Of a DNA stretch of 64,000 nucleotides, positions 51,428 to 62,315 are shown piece by piece (the first letter of the stretch is position 1; the number at the start of each line of letters is the position of its first letter). Below the pieces are notes generated by a model. The model searched no databases, had not been told where the DNA came from, and worked only from the letters and a program-made list of their open reading frames with translations. Source of the DNA: Massilia agrisoli (GTDB taxonomy: Bacteria > Pseudomonadota > Gammaproteobacteria > Burkholderiales > Burkholderiaceae_D); NCBI RefSeq assembly GCF_020831365.1, contig NZ_JAJHPV010000013.1, positions 434,001 to 498,000 on the forward strand, read 5' to 3'. A program made the translations under genes and the position numbers.

Positions 51428-54340
51428 ATGCACGTAAACAATCGCCCAAAGATCGTCTCATTCGCGATGAAGGCACTGGCCGGCGCGGTCGCCAGCGCCG
51501 TGTTGCTGTCCTCTTCGGCTTACGCCGCCGGTCTTGGCAAGCTGACCGTCATGTCCTCCCTCGGCCAGCCGCTGCGCGCCGAAATCGAACTGACGTCCGT
51601 ATCAAGTGACGAAGCAAGCGGCCTTGTCGCCAAGCTGGCCTCGCCCGATGCGTTCCGCCTGGCGAACATCGACTTCAATCCGGCCCTGCTGTCGCTTCGC
51701 TTCGCGATCGAACAGCGCGGCGGCCGGCAGATCATCAAGATCACCTCGTCGCAGCCGCTGAACGAACCGTTCGTCGACATGCTGCTCGAACTGAGCTGGG
51801 AAAGCGGGCGCCTGGTGCGCGAGTACACCTTCCTGCTCGATCCTGCCGAATTGCGCACGACCCAGCCGGCACAGGTGGCGGCGCCGTCGAACGCCGCGCA
51901 GCCGGCCACGCGCACAACGCCAGCGCCGTCGGCTACCGCCGCCGCACCCGCCGCCGCACCCGCCGCCGACTACCGTCCTGCGCCGCGCCCTGTGGCGCCG
52001 GTTCCGCAGCAGCCGGCCCCGCGCGCCGAGCGCGCAGCGTCGGCGGTCAGTGAATACCGCGTCAAGCCGGGCGACACGCTGGGTGAAATCGCCAGCCAGG
52101 TAAAGCCGGTCGACATCTCGCTCGACATGATGCTGGTCGCGCTGTACCGCGCCAATCCGGACGCCTTCATCGGCAATAACATGAACCGCCTCAAGTCGGG
52201 CCGCATCTTGTCGGTGCCTGATTCGAGCGCCATCCGCGGCACCGGCGAAGGCGAAGCACGCGGCGTCGTCGTGGCGCACGCTGCCGACTTCAACGCCTAC
52301 CGCAACAAGCTCGCGGGCCAGGTGGCCACCAGCGCGCCGGCCAAGACGCCGGATGCGGGGCAGAGCGCCGCTGGCAAGATCACCGCGCGCGTCGAGGAAC
52401 GCCCGACCGCCGTCAACGAATCGAAGGACAAGCTGCAGCTGTCGCGCGCGGCCCAGGCCAATGCAGCCGAAGGCAAGACCTCGGCGGCAAGCGAGGAAGA
52501 CCGCATCGCCAAGGACAAGGCGCTGGCCGAAGCCACTGCCCGCGTCAAGGAACTCGAACGTAACGTCAACGAGCTTGAACAGCTGATGACGGTCAAGAGC
52601 AAGGCTGGCGTTGAGGCCACTGCGGCAGCCGTACCGCCAGTTGCGGCCGCAGCTGCCCCGGTTGCTGCCGCCGACGCTGCGCCGGCCGCGGCGCCTGCGC
52701 CGAAGCCGGCCAAGCCAGTCGTCAAGAAAGCCACCCCGGCGGCGGAACCGTCGTTCGCCGACATGATCATGGATAACATCAGCTACGTGCTGGCAGCCCT
52801 TGGCGTGCTGCTGCTGGCGCTGGTGGGCATCGCGTCCTCGCGCCGCCGCAAGCAGGTGGCCGAGCAGGGTCCGACCGAGCCGTCGATCCTGGGCGCGCCG
52901 ACCGACCAGGCCCATTCGATGTTTGCCGAAGCCGGCGGCCAGAGCGTGGACACCAACAACAGCGTGTTCAACTCCAGCTTCGCGCCTTCCGCCAGCCAGC
53001 TCGATACCAATGAAGTCGACCCGGTCGCCGAAGCCGATGTGTACATCGCCTACGGCCGCGACGCGCAAGCCGAGGAGATCCTCAAGGAAGCGCTGCGCAG
53101 CCACCCGGAACGCAATCCGGTCCGCCTCAAGCTGCTCGAGATCTACGCCGCCCGCAAGGACCAGCGTGCATTCGAAGCACAGGCCAGCGAGATGTATGGC
53201 ATGACCAAAGGGCAGGGCGATGACTGGGCGCAGGCCGCGGCGCTTGGCCTGGCGCTTGATCCACTGAACCCGCTGTACGCCAGCGCCGCCAGCGGCGAGG
53301 TAGTGGCCCCTGCGCCAAGCGCGGAAGAGCGCGGCCAGCAGGCCATCCTGTCGCAGGAACTGGACCAGGCATTGAACGCCGAGGCAAGCAGCAGCCCGAC
53401 GATGGACTTCGACCTGGGCCTGGCCGATGCGCAGGACGAGCAGAAACCTGCCGACGTGCCGGCGCCGGTGACGGCGCACGCAGCGGCAGCGCCGGCGGAA
53501 GACCACTCGCTTGACTTCGACCTCGGCGGCCTGTCCTTCGAGCCTGTCTCGCAAACCGAACCGATCGCCATGTCCGGTCCGGCCGACGACCAGCTGGCGG
53601 AAGACAAGCTGGCCGACGAAGCGCCGGCCCCGGTGCCGGCGGCGCAGGAGTTCGACATGGACTTCGACATGTCGTTCGACTCGCCGGCCAGGGAAGAACC
53701 AACCGCGGTACCGGCGCCGACGACGGCATTTAGCGACATCAGCCTCGACCTCGGCCAGGACACCCCGGCCGCCGAAGCGGCGCCGAACTACGGCACGGTC
53801 GACCTTACCGATTTCGACGTTCCGCCCGTCCCTGCAAGCGTGGCTCCTGCCGCCGACAACCGTCCGGACTCGCTGCTCGACCTCGACATGATGGACTTCG
53901 ACCTGCCTACGCCGCCGCCCGTACCGGCCTCGGAAACCGGCTCGCGCGACGACAGCCTGCAGCTGAAGGACGAATTCGCGCTGCCGGACATGCCGTTCGA
54001 TCCGCTCGATGAAACCCCGCAGGCGCCGGTGGCCGCACCGGCCGCGCCGCAGTTCGACATGTCCGGCATCGACCTCGACCTGCCGCCGGTCGAATCGCAC
54101 GACAACAACGACACCGCGCTGCCGGACCTGGGTGAACTCGACCGCCTCGACGATTCCGGCGACGGCATCGACGACATGTCCACCGCCGACATGGAAATGG
54201 AAACCAAGCTCGACCTGGCCATCGCGTACCAGGAAATCGGCGACAAGGAAGGCGCGCGCGAACTGCTCGACGAAGTCATCAAGGGCGGCAACGCCACGCA
54301 GGTCGGCAAGGCTAACGAGATGCGGACGAAACTGGGTTAA
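51428..54340 (+). CDS. fimV: FimV/HubP-type polar hub protein
   Basis: 970 residues from the ATG at 51428. A signal peptide (about 14-34) precedes the FimV N-terminal domain with G-L-G-K-L-T-V[12 protein letters not shown]. A Pro/Ala linker, a LysM peptidoglycan-binding domain (about 208-263), a coiled coil (about 360-390) and one membrane helix (about 452-470) follow. The long acidic cytoplasmic part is rich in D-F-D-x-x-L repeats, and the tail [11 protein letters not shown] is the TPR-like FimV C-domain. It anchors polar machines such as type IV pili and chemotaxis arrays. The start has no strong ribosome site. The stop overlaps truA as TAATG. Confidence 0.92.
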   Translation: MHVNNRPKIVSFAMKALAGAVASAVLLSSSAYAAGLGKLTVMSSLGQPLRAEIELTSVSSDEASGLVAKLASPDAFRLANIDFNPALLSLRFAIEQRGGRQIIKITSSQPLNEPFVDMLLELSWESGRLVREYTFLLDPAELRTTQPAQVAAPSNAAQPATRTTPAPSATAAAPAAAPAADYRPAPRPVAPVPQQPAPRAERAASAVSEYRVKPGDTLGEIASQVKPVDISLDMMLVALYRANPDAFIGNNMNRLKSGRILSVPDSSAIRGTGEGEARGVVVAHAADFNAYRNKLAGQVATSAPAKTPDAGQSAAGKITARVEERPTAVNESKDKLQLSRAAQANAAEGKTSAASEEDRIAKDKALAEATARVKELERNVNELEQLMTVKSKAGVEATAAAVPPVAAAAAPVAAADAAPAAAPAPKPAKPVVKKATPAAEPSFADMIMDNISYVLAALGVLLLALVGIASSRRRKQVAEQGPTEPSILGAPTDQAHSMFAEAGGQSVDTNNSVFNSSFAPSASQLDTNEVDPVAEADVYIAYGRDAQAEEILKEALRSHPERNPVRLKLLEIYAARKDQRAFEAQASEMYGMTKGQGDDWAQAAALGLALDPLNPLYASAASGEVVAPAPSAEERGQQAILSQELDQALNAEASSSPTMDFDLGLADAQDEQKPADVPAPVTAHAAAAPAEDHSLDFDLGGLSFEPVSQTEPIAMSGPADDQLAEDKLADEAPAPVPAAQEFDMDFDMSFDSPAREEPTAVPAPTTAFSDISLDLGQDTPAAEAAPNYGTVDLTDFDVPPVPASVAPAADNRPDSLLDLDMMDFDLPTPPPVPASETGSRDDSLQLKDEFALPDMPFDPLDETPQAPVAAPAAPQFDMSGIDLDLPPVESHDNNDTALPDLGELDRLDDSGDGIDDMSTADMEMETKLDLAIAYQEIGDKEGARELLDEVIKGGNATQVGKANEMRTKLG

Positions 54341-55164
54341 TGAATGCTTTGCCAGAAGGACCCGAACTGAAACGGATAGCACTCGGCGTCCAGTATGACG
54401 GTAGCAGCTGGAGCGGCTACCAGAAGCAGCCCGACAGGAATACGGTACAGGACCGGCTTGAGATGGCGCTCGCGGAATTTGCGCGCGCCCTGCTGCCGAC
54501 CACCTGTGCCGGCCGCACCGACGCCGGCGTGCACGCGCTCGAGCAGGTGATCCACTTCGACACCAGCCTGTCGCGCCCCATCAATGCCTGGGTGCGCGGC
54601 GTGAACGCCTTCCTGCCCGATTCGATCGTGGTCCGCTGGGCCAAGGAGCTCGCGCACGACCCGGAGCACGAGTTCCACGCGCGCTTCTCGGCCCATTCGC
54701 GCACCTACTACTACGTCTTGTACAACAACCCGAACCGCTCGGCGCTGCTGGCGGGGCGCGCGGGCTGGGTGTTCCGGCCGATCGACGTCGAGCTGATGCG
54801 CGAAGCGGCGCAGTGCCTGGTCGGCACCCACGATTTCTCCGCATTCCGCTCGTCGCAGTGCCAGGCCAAGACGCCGGTCAAGAAGCTCAACGAGCTGCGC
54901 ATCGAACGCCGCGGCGACGTCATTATCTTTACCGTGTGCGCCGCCGCCTTCCTGCACCATATGGTACGCAACCTGGTCGGCTCGCTGGTGTATGTCGGTA
55001 TTGGCCGCCAGCCCGTGTCGTGGATGCGCGAGGTGTTGGAGAGCGGCGACCGCGACATGGCCGCGCCGACCTTCATGCCGGACGGGCTGTACCTGGCCAA
55101 AGTAGGGTACGATCCCAAGTGGGGCCTGCCGCAGGAAGACAGCTCGCCCCTCGGCTGGTTCTGA
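54340..55164 (+). CDS. truA: tRNA pseudouridine(38-40) synthase
   Basis: 274 residues, coupled to fimV by TAATG. It isomerises uridines 38-40 of the anticodon arm. The catalytic aspartate is D61 in [13 protein letters not shown]-x-x-x-x-G-Y-Q near 19-28 and F-L-H-H-M-V-R-N near 205-212 are typical. Confidence 0.95.
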   Translation: MNALPEGPELKRIALGVQYDGSSWSGYQKQPDRNTVQDRLEMALAEFARALLPTTCAGRTDAGVHALEQVIHFDTSLSRPINAWVRGVNAFLPDSIVVRWAKELAHDPEHEFHARFSAHSRTYYYVLYNNPNRSALLAGRAGWVFRPIDVELMREAAQCLVGTHDFSAFRSSQCQAKTPVKKLNELRIERRGDVIIFTVCAAAFLHHMVRNLVGSLVYVGIGRQPVSWMREVLESGDRDMAAPTFMPDGLYLAKVGYDPKWGLPQEDSSPLGWF

Positions 55165-55180
55165 CCTGAAGGAGGCTGCC

Positions 55181-55873
55181 TTGCAGCGCACACGCATCAA
55201 GATTTGCGGGCTTACCCGCCCTGAAGACGTAGCGGCCGCGGTCAGCGCTGGCGCCGACGCCCTTGGCTTTGTGTTTTACCCAAAAAGCCCGCGCTTCGTC
55301 ACGGCGGCGCAGGCGGCCGCCATGATGTCGGCGGTGCCTCCTTTCGTCAGCACGGTCGGCCTGTTCGTCAACGCCAGCCCGGCGGAAGTGGCGGCAGTCA
55401 CGCATATTGCCCCGGTTTCGCAACTGCAGTTCCATGGCGACGAGACAGCGCAGCAGTGCGCGGCGCTGGCGGCCAGCGCCAACCGGCCCTTCCTGCGGGT
55501 GTTCCGGGTACGGCCCGACACGCGCGGCGCCGATTTGTTAGAATACGAAAATGAATACCGCGCCGCCAGTCCGCTGTTTTCGGGCCTTTTGCTCGATACC
55601 TTCGTGGACGCCTACGGTGGCGCAGGAAAGGTCTTCGATTGGTCCATAGTCCCAAAAGACATCGCGCCTCGGGTCGTTTTGAGTGGTGGCTTGAGCGTAC
55701 AAAACGCGACTGACGCGGTGGTACGTGTACGCCCCTATGCGGTCGACATCAGCAGTGGTGTCGAACAGCAGAAGGGCATCAAGGACGCCCACAAGATCGC
55801 TGCCTTCGTGCAGGCGGTCCGGGTAGCCGACGCCACCTCTGAAAGCGAAAACCATCATGAAAGAAGCACCTGA
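55181..55873 (+). CDS. trpF: Phosphoribosylanthranilate isomerase
   Basis: 230 residues with a TTG start, fixed by AAGGAGG six bases upstream and by the family start R-I-K-I-C-G-L-T. The third step of tryptophan synthesis from anthranilate. Active-site cysteine C9 in K-I-C-G-L-T and the aspartate in L-L-D-T-F-V-D near 138 are visible. Its end overlaps trpB by 17 bases. Confidence 0.94.
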   Translation: MQRTRIKICGLTRPEDVAAAVSAGADALGFVFYPKSPRFVTAAQAAAMMSAVPPFVSTVGLFVNASPAEVAAVTHIAPVSQLQFHGDETAQQCAALAASANRPFLRVFRVRPDTRGADLLEYENEYRAASPLFSGLLLDTFVDAYGGAGKVFDWSIVPKDIAPRVVLSGGLSVQNATDAVVRVRPYAVDISSGVEQQKGIKDAHKIAAFVQAVRVADATSESENHHERST

Positions 55874-57104
55874 CCGCGGCCCCGCCGCGAACCTGTTCAA
55901 GACTACCGACTACCAGCTGCCTGACGCCAAGGGCCACTTTGGGCCGTACGGCGGCTCGTTTGTCGCCGAAACGCTGAGCCACGCGCTGGCCGAACTGAGC
56001 GAAGCGTACGCGCGCTACAGCGCCGACCCCGAGTTCCTTGACGAATTCCGCTATGAGCTGAAGCACTTCGTCGGCCGTCCGTCGCCGATCTACCACGCCA
56101 AGCGCTGGTCCGAAATGATGGGCGGCGCGCAGATTTTCTTCAAGCGCGAAGACCTCAACCACACCGGCGCGCACAAGATCAACAACGTGATCGGCCAGGC
56201 GCTGCTGGCGCGCCGCATGGGCAAAAAGCGCATCATCGCCGAAACCGGCGCCGGCCAGCATGGCGTGGCCACCGCCACCATCTGCGCGCGCTTCGGCCTC
56301 GAATGCGTGGTGTACATGGGCAGCGAGGACGTGCGCCGCCAGGCCCAGAACGTGTACCGCATGAAGCTCCTGGGCGCCACCGTGGTGCCGGTCGAATCGG
56401 GCTCCAAGACCCTCAAGGACGCGCTCAACGAAGCGATGCGCGACTGGGTCACCAACATTGAAAACACCTTCTACATCATCGGCACGGTCGCCGGCCCGCA
56501 TCCGTACCCGATGATGGTGCGCGACTTCCAGTCGGTGATCGGCGAGGAATGCCGCGTGCAGATGCCAGAGATGACGGGGCGCCAGCCCGATTACGTCATC
56601 GCCTGCATTGGCGGCGGCTCGAACGCGATGGGTATCTTCTACCCGTACATCGACGAGAAGAACGTGCAGCTTGTCGGCGTGGAAGCGGCCGGCCTCGGGA
56701 TCGAGTCGGGCATGCACGCCGCTTCGCTGACCGCCGGCATCCCGGGCGTCTTGCACGGCAACCGCACCTACCTGCTGCAGGACACGAATGGCCAGATCAT
56801 CGAGACCCATTCGATCTCGGCGGGCCTGGATTATCCGGGCGTGGGCCCGGAACACGCGTGGCTGAAGGACTCGGCGCGCGCGCAGTACGTGTCGGTGAGC
56901 GACGAGGAGGCGCTGCAGGCCTTCCACGACTGCTGCCGCATCGAAGGCATCATCCCGGCGCTGGAATCGGCGCACGCGCTGGCGTATGCGGCCAAGCTGG
57001 CGGCGACGCTGCCGAAGGATAAGCTGGTGCTGGCGAACCTGTCGGGACGGGGCGACAAGGACATGCACACCGTGGCGGAAAAAATGGGGCTGGACTTCAG
57101 TTAA
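55857..57104 (+). CDS. trpB: Tryptophan synthase beta chain
   Basis: 415 residues. Pyridoxal-phosphate enzyme joining indole and serine. The PLP lysine is K107 in [19 protein letters not shown] and the phosphate loop G-G-G-S-N-A-M-G are present. The start lies within trpF, so translation is coupled. It forms an alpha2-beta2 complex with TrpA. Confidence 0.96.
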   Translation: MKEAPDRGPAANLFKTTDYQLPDAKGHFGPYGGSFVAETLSHALAELSEAYARYSADPEFLDEFRYELKHFVGRPSPIYHAKRWSEMMGGAQIFFKREDLNHTGAHKINNVIGQALLARRMGKKRIIAETGAGQHGVATATICARFGLECVVYMGSEDVRRQAQNVYRMKLLGATVVPVESGSKTLKDALNEAMRDWVTNIENTFYIIGTVAGPHPYPMMVRDFQSVIGEECRVQMPEMTGRQPDYVIACIGGGSNAMGIFYPYIDEKNVQLVGVEAAGLGIESGMHAASLTAGIPGVLHGNRTYLLQDTNGQIIETHSISAGLDYPGVGPEHAWLKDSARAQYVSVSDEEALQAFHDCCRIEGIIPALESAHALAYAAKLAATLPKDKLVLANLSGRGDKDMHTVAEKMGLDFS

Positions 57105-57141
57105 TCCATCCTCACACCTTCAACCACGAAAGAACAAGTAC

Positions 57142-57939
57142 ATGTCCAGAATTGCACCAACCTTTGCCGCGCTTGCGGCGCAAAACAAAACCGGCCTGGT
57201 GACCTTCATCACGGCAGGCGATCCGGGTCCTGAAATGACGGTCCCGCTGATGCACGCGCTGGTCGAGGGCGGCGCCGACGTCCTTGAACTGGGCGTCCCG
57301 TTCTCCGACCCGATGGCCGAAGGCCCGGTCATCCAGCGCGCCTGCGAGCGCGCGCTCAAGTTCAACATCGGGCTTGGCGACGTCTTTAACTACGTGCGTG
57401 AATTCCGCAAGACCAACCAGCATACGCCGGTGGTCCTGATGGGTTACGCCAATCCGATCGAGCGTATCGGGCCGGACGCGTTCATCCGCGCGTCGAAAGA
57501 AGCGGGGGCCGACGGCGCCATCGTGGTCGACTACCCGCCGGAAGAATGCGAAGAGTTCGCGGCCGCGATGCGCGCCAACGAGCTTGACCTGATCTTCCTG
57601 CTGGCGCCGACCTCGACGCCTGAACGCATCGCGCAGGTGGCGCGGGTGGGCAGTGGCTTCAGCTATTACGTCTCGCTCAAGGGCGTCACCGGCGCCGGCT
57701 CCATCGACACCGCCGACGTGGCGCGCCGCGTGGCCGCGATCCGCGAGCACGTCAAGCTGCCGATCGGCGTCGGCTTCGGCATCCGCGACGCCGCGACGGC
57801 GAAGGCAGTGGCGGAAGTGGCCGATGCGGTTGTCATTGGCAGCCGCATCATCCAGGAGCTGGAGAACACGCCGAAGGACCAGGCAGTGGCGGCGGTACGG
57901 TCCTTCGTTGCGGGCATTCGCAGCGCGCTTGACAGCTGA
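57142..57939 (+). CDS. trpA: Tryptophan synthase alpha chain
   Basis: 265 residues from the ATG at 57142. It cleaves indole-3-glycerol phosphate to indole, passed to TrpB. The catalytic glutamate E49 is in [10 protein letters not shown]. The position equal to Asp60 of the Salmonella enzyme is Glu (M-A-E-G-P), a conservative change that may be a lineage trait. The phosphate-binding G-F-G-I-R near 212-216 is intact. The accD and folC genes that often follow trpA in Burkholderiales are absent here. Confidence 0.95.
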   Translation: MSRIAPTFAALAAQNKTGLVTFITAGDPGPEMTVPLMHALVEGGADVLELGVPFSDPMAEGPVIQRACERALKFNIGLGDVFNYVREFRKTNQHTPVVLMGYANPIERIGPDAFIRASKEAGADGAIVVDYPPEECEEFAAAMRANELDLIFLLAPTSTPERIAQVARVGSGFSYYVSLKGVTGAGSIDTADVARRVAAIREHVKLPIGVGFGIRDAATAKAVAEVADAVVIGSRIIQELENTPKDQAVAAVRSFVAGIRSALDS

Positions 57940-57948
57940 GCGCAAGGT

Positions 57949-57983
57949 AAAAACGGCGGGTGCGCGCTGCGCGCTTGCCCGCC
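57949..57983 (-). terminator. Terminator between trpA and the Ig-like gene
   Basis: A GGCGGG/CCCGCC stem with GC-rich inner pairs. On the minus strand it is followed by GTTTTT, so it should end the tad-operon transcript. It lies just past the trpA stop and may also pause that transcript. Confidence 0.7.
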
Positions 57984-57990
57984 CTACCGT

Positions 57991-60243
57991 TCAATCCGTC
58001 ACTGGATAAGTGCGGGTGGTCACGACGCCCATCGGCGTCGTCACCTTCACCGTCAGCAGCCCGCTGGTGACGCTGTTGGAGCACCACAGCGGCGGCAAGC
58101 TCATCGGCGTGCTCTGGCTCGCATCGCTCTGCATCATCACCGTATAGATCCATTCCTGCTGCGCCGGGTTGTTCGTGTTTGGCACGACGTAAGAGCGCTC
58201 GCTCAGGATGGTCCCGTTCGAGCTGGAAAATTCAACCTTGGTGCCTGCAGGCAGGATATTCCCCGACAGGTTATTCAATGCGAAGATCGTCGGGTTAGTG
58301 TCGCGGATCGCGATTGTCATGGTCACCGCGTTGTTGACGAACGGGGTGCCGTTCACACAATGGCTAAGGACAATCGCTTGCGGTCCGAGCGACGTGATCG
58401 CGGCCGTGCTGGTCGACATCACTTGCACAATCGCGCCGCGCACATGCGTCACTTGTGGCCGCACGTCGGGTACTGGTTTCAGGACGCCGTTGTACACGCC
58501 GTCGCCCGTGCTGCTCCAGGCGCGGTCGCTGTTGGAGTCGATGAAGACTTCCCCGGTGATCTTTGCCATGTTCCCCGACGACCAGCGGTCGCCGTCGGGA
58601 TTGAGCAGGTCCGGCTTGACGGTCCAGTTGGAGTCGACCAGGCCCCAATTGGCGTTAGCGTTACGGTTGGTGATCGCGCGGTCGTTGCGGAACGGTTCGC
58701 CCAGGTCCTGGAACGGATCGATTGGCGCGTCGTAGTACAGGTTGGTGCCCTTGGTGTCGACAAAGCTCTCCTCGCCAAGTGCATAGGCCAGGATGGTTAC
58801 CCGGCCGTCCGCCGGACGCGGGTTGGCCGCGCAGAAGCGCACGGTACACGATCCGGGAACGCCTTTTTGCAGCACCACCGTTCCATCGGTAAGGGTGGTG
58901 GACTCCAGTCCGGTCAGGCAGGAACCATCCACTGTTCCGCCTTCGGCCGTGAAACTGACGGCGGTTCCGTCCGGGGCGGGGTTGTTGAAGTGGTCGGCCA
59001 GCCTGACCGTCACTTTCGAGCCGACCGGGGACGGGCACCCGCTGTAGTGGGCGCCTTCGACATTGTAGATCTCGGTAGCGATGGTGAAGCTGTTCTGGTC
59101 GGGGACGCCGGTGGAAACCACCAGCTGGTCCGACATCGACGTGATGGCGGTGCCTGCGACCGTCGCAATCACGCGAACCGGCGTGTTGACCGTGCCGCCA
59201 GCGACGACGGTACTGGCGGTGCCATCGGCGCCCGTCGTCGAAGTCCTTGGGTTGATATCGAGGCCGCCAACGGTGGTGGTCAGCGAAAAATCAATCTGCT
59301 TCCCCGACACCGGGTTGCCGTTCTTGTCGCGCAGCTTGAACACTACTACCGACGACTCCTGGCGGCCGGCGCCGCCGGTGCCTTTGAGCGAGATGTTCTG
59401 TGGCAGGGCGGACACGAACGCAAGCTGCCCGGCCACCGCGCTTTGTACGTTGACCGTGCCGGTCTGGCTGGTGGTTGCGCCAGCGAGTGTCGTCGATGCG
59501 GTAACGATGTCAGGCGCACCGCAGCCTTTGTCGATGTACGAGGTCGACGCGACTCCGCCGACGGTGCTGACCGGCGAGCTGATGGTGGCCTTGCCAGCGG
59601 CTGCGCAAGGCGAGGTAAAGCTGACCGTTTGTGCGGGCGCAAAAGGCGATCCGCCGTCCAGCACGGTGACCGACAGGCTGGCAGTCCCGCCGGCGGCCAG
59701 CGGCGATGGGCCGATCGTCAATGGGCTCATCGTCAGTACCGGGAATCCTACCGTGTAGCTCACGCTGCCGTTTGCGCTGGCGCCGTCCTTGGTGGCCGTC
59801 GCGGTAATCGTAAAGGCCCCGGCTTGCGTTCCTGCCGCAACCCCAACGCTTGCCAGGCCCGATGCGTCGGTCAGCGCAGTGCCCGCCGCAGGCACAAGGG
59901 CCGCAGTGGTATCGGTGCTGACAAACCGCACCGCGATTCCTGCAAGCGGATTACCGCTGCCGTCCTTGACCATCGCTTTGGCGACGCCCGGCGACTTGGG
60001 GGTGATGGTGGTCGTTGCGGCTCCTGACGCATCGGTGAGCACCAGCGCGACGGGCGCGATGGCTGCCGCCGATCCGCCGGTCGACGGCGAAGTGAAGGTG
60101 CACGACGGCAGGCTGGGGTCGCGGCTCGGGTCAAGGGATTTGCATGGGCCGCTGCTATCGCCGCCGCCACCGCACGCGCTCAGCAAACCAACGATCACGC
60201 AGATGCCCGACCAGACGCTCGCGCGGTTAATTATTTTTTTCAT
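57991..60243 (-). CDS. Lipoprotein with bacterial Ig-like (Big-1) domains
   Basis: 750 residues. A lipoprotein signal with lipobox L-S-A-C (C24) is followed by a Gly/Ser/Pro spacer. Beta-rich repeats with the Big-1 pattern follow: D-x-x-G-N-P-L-A-G-I-A-V-R-F near 95-108, K-N-G-N-P-V-S-G-K-Q-I-D-F near 318-330 and F-N-N-P-A-P-D-G-T-A-V-S-F near 425-437. Such proteins are surface-exposed adhesin-like or structural proteins. It lies 20 bases after the TPR lipoprotein gene at the end of the tad cluster, so a role in pilus-linked attachment is possible by position only. Confidence 0.82.
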   Translation of the reverse strand: MKKIINRASVWSGICVIVGLLSACGGGGDSSGPCKSLDPSRDPSLPSCTFTSPSTGGSAAAIAPVALVLTDASGAATTTITPKSPGVAKAMVKDGSGNPLAGIAVRFVSTDTTAALVPAAGTALTDASGLASVGVAAGTQAGAFTITATATKDGASANGSVSYTVGFPVLTMSPLTIGPSPLAAGGTASLSVTVLDGGSPFAPAQTVSFTSPCAAAGKATISSPVSTVGGVASTSYIDKGCGAPDIVTASTTLAGATTSQTGTVNVQSAVAGQLAFVSALPQNISLKGTGGAGRQESSVVVFKLRDKNGNPVSGKQIDFSLTTTVGGLDINPRTSTTGADGTASTVVAGGTVNTPVRVIATVAGTAITSMSDQLVVSTGVPDQNSFTIATEIYNVEGAHYSGCPSPVGSKVTVRLADHFNNPAPDGTAVSFTAEGGTVDGSCLTGLESTTLTDGTVVLQKGVPGSCTVRFCAANPRPADGRVTILAYALGEESFVDTKGTNLYYDAPIDPFQDLGEPFRNDRAITNRNANANWGLVDSNWTVKPDLLNPDGDRWSSGNMAKITGEVFIDSNSDRAWSSTGDGVYNGVLKPVPDVRPQVTHVRGAIVQVMSTSTAAITSLGPQAIVLSHCVNGTPFVNNAVTMTIAIRDTNPTIFALNNLSGNILPAGTKVEFSSSNGTILSERSYVVPNTNNPAQQEWIYTVMMQSDASQSTPMSLPPLWCSNSVTSGLLTVKVTTPMGVVTTRTYPVTD

Positions 60244-60263
60244 GTGCGCTCCTGATAATGCGG

Positions 60264-61331
60264 TTAATTGTTGGTGGAGGGTGGCGTGACGGCGGAAGTC
60301 AGCATTGCGCCGGCGTGCATGGCGGGTTCATTGGAGAACGCCAGGTCAGCGTCTTTGCCCAGCACAAGGCGCACGTCGGTGCGCGCCTGGAGCTTGTCGG
60401 CCTGTTGCAGTACGCCTTTGCCGCCCAGCGTCGCCTGCAGGCTGCGCGCCTGCTGCTCGAAACCGGGCCGGAATTCGATACTGGTTTGCGCCCGCCCGAA
60501 TGGCCTGGCGTTGGTGAGCCGCGTTACGGCCACGCCGCGCTTGGCGAGCGCTTGCCGGAAACGCTTGGCCATGCCGGCGACGCCATTGCCGTTGGCGATC
60601 TCGACCCGCGAATCCGGGGTAGTGCGGGCATCGGCAATGGCGGCACTCGCCGCAGCGATCGCAGGTGCGGCAGACTGCGCGGCCTGCGAGGGCGCCATCT
60701 TCAGCTCATACATGTTGGAGGCCAGCCGCACCAGTTGCATGCCGCCCGCGGGTGCGGCCGGTTCGATGGGAGCCGCAGCCACTGGCGCTGCGGCTGGTGG
60801 CGCGGCGGCGGCCTGGGTTGGGGCGCTTTCCGGCTTGACGGCGAGGTGCCGGACGTTTGCGCCTTCGGCCAGCGCAAGATTGTTGCGTGCGCGTTCGTTC
60901 GCCGGTTCCATCGCAAGCACCTGGCGGAACGAGGCCGCCGCCGCGCCGTACTCTCCCTGCAGGTAGTACACATAGCCCAGGTTGTTGCGGGGCTGGACCA
61001 GCGCCGGATATTCTTCGCAGACGGCCAGCAGCATCGCGCGGGCCTGCGGCAAGCGGCCCTGTTGCGCATGGATGAAGGCAGCGGCGATACGCGCTTCTGC
61101 CCCCGTGGGATTGCGCGCGATGGCGTAGTTGTACGCGGTCAGCGCAAGGGCCAGGTCGCCGTGGTCCTGGTGATAGCGGCCAAGCCTGTAGTAGCTCGAC
61201 GCGACGTCGCTGCCCGAATGGCGAACCTGCTCGGCGGGCTGGAACATCATCTGGACGGGGGCGGGCAGGCTCGCGCACGAAGGCAGCAGGCATATGCCGA
61301 GAAGGGCCAATGCGATGGGCTGGTTAAGCAT
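60264..61331 (-). CDS. TadD-like TPR lipoprotein with LytR_C-type domain
   Basis: 355 residues. A lipoprotein signal with L-P-S-C (C19) precedes TPR repeats (about 40-155; S-S-Y-Y-R-L-G-R-Y-H-Q-D-H-G-D and N-N-L-G-Y-V-Y-Y-L-Q-G-E-Y). A Pro/Ala linker follows (about 165-200), then a C-terminal domain (about 240-325) opening V-E-I-A-N-G-N-G-V-A-G-M-A-K, which is the LytR_C pattern. TadD-type proteins help to assemble the pilus secretin. It starts 11 bases after the tadC stop and is in the same operon. Confidence 0.82.
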   Translation of the reverse strand: MLNQPIALALLGICLLPSCASLPAPVQMMFQPAEQVRHSGSDVASSYYRLGRYHQDHGDLALALTAYNYAIARNPTGAEARIAAAFIHAQQGRLPQARAMLLAVCEEYPALVQPRNNLGYVYYLQGEYGAAAASFRQVLAMEPANERARNNLALAEGANVRHLAVKPESAPTQAAAAPPAAAPVAAAPIEPAAPAGGMQLVRLASNMYELKMAPSQAAQSAAPAIAAASAAIADARTTPDSRVEIANGNGVAGMAKRFRQALAKRGVAVTRLTNARPFGRAQTSIEFRPGFEQQARSLQATLGGKGVLQQADKLQARTDVRLVLGKDADLAFSNEPAMHAGAMLTSAVTPPSTNN

Positions 61332-61342
61332 GATGCTTCCTT

Positions 61343-62284
61343 TTAGTTGGATCCGCTGAACGTCGGCAGCAGGACACGATAAATCTGGATAAACGCAGGA
61401 CCCATCAGCACCACCAGCAGCGATGGGAAAATGAAGAAGATCAGCGGGAACAGCAGCTTGAGCGCGATCTTGGCGGCTTGTTCCTCGGCGCGCTGGCGGC
61501 GCTTGGTGCGCAGCTGCTCGGACTGCACGCGCAGCGAGGCTGAGATACTGGTTCCGAAGCGTTCGGCCTGGATCAGCATCGCCACCAGGGCGTCAACGTC
61601 CTCGACGCCGGTACGCATGGCCAGCCCGCGCAGCGCTTTTTCCTTGGTACTGCCGGCGCGCAGTTCTAGCGTGACCAAGTTCAGTTCGTCGCTCAAAATC
61701 CGGCTCTTCAGGCCGATTTCGTTGGCCACGCGCGCCAGTGCGGCATCCATGCCCAATCCGGCTTCCACGCACACTGTCAGCAGGTCCAATGCGTCGGGAA
61801 AGCTCTCGAAGATTTCGCGCTGGCGGCGCTGGGTCAGGTTTTTGAGGATGATGTTCGGCAGGTAGTAGCCGACCGCCGCGGCGCCCAGTACATACATCAG
61901 CAGTGAATTGGAGCCGAAGGTCGAACTCGAAATGCTTAGTCCAAAAAAGACAGCCAGCGGCAACCCGAGCGACAGGAAGGTTTTCGCGGCGAAGAAAATG
62001 ATCGGCGCCCACGGATGTCGGAAGCCTGCATTCATGAAGCGGGCGCGGACGACGGAGGTTTCCGCCGCATCGTCTGGCAAAGACAGCTTGGCGATCGGCT
62101 TTGCCAACTCCACCACCTGCGTCATCCACGGTGACGGCCCGGTGGCGGCGGTATCGACAGTGGCGCCGACCGCGTCCAGCCGGCCCTTGATCGGCGTGGT
62201 GCCGGCCATTCGCAGTCCGGCCAACGCGAAGCCAAACACAATGCAGAAGATGAAGGCCAGGAATCCGATTTCCAGGATTGACAT
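61343..62284 (-). CDS. tadC: Tad pilus inner-membrane protein TadC
   Basis: 313 residues from the ATG at 62284, which has AGGAG eight bases upstream. A type II secretion F-domain (about 125-280) has F-P-D-A-L-D-L-L-T-V-C-V-E-A-G and is flanked by hydrophobic helices at both ends. With TadB it forms the platform for Flp pilus assembly driven by TadA. The start is 31 bases after the tadB stop. Confidence 0.9.
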   Translation of the reverse strand: MSILEIGFLAFIFCIVFGFALAGLRMAGTTPIKGRLDAVGATVDTAATGPSPWMTQVVELAKPIAKLSLPDDAAETSVVRARFMNAGFRHPWAPIIFFAAKTFLSLGLPLAVFFGLSISSSTFGSNSLLMYVLGAAAVGYYLPNIILKNLTQRRQREIFESFPDALDLLTVCVEAGLGMDAALARVANEIGLKSRILSDELNLVTLELRAGSTKEKALRGLAMRTGVEDVDALVAMLIQAERFGTSISASLRVQSEQLRTKRRQRAEEQAAKIALKLLFPLIFFIFPSLLVVLMGPAFIQIYRVLLPTFSGSN

Positions 62285-62315
62285 CGCAGTTGCTCCTAAA
62301 TTGTGGTGCGCTCTC

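Noticed and set aside
51602-54382. 926-codon minus-strand open frame over fimV
   Set aside because: Arg/Gly/Val-rich shadow frame with no domain or ribosome site; the plus strand is a clear FimV.
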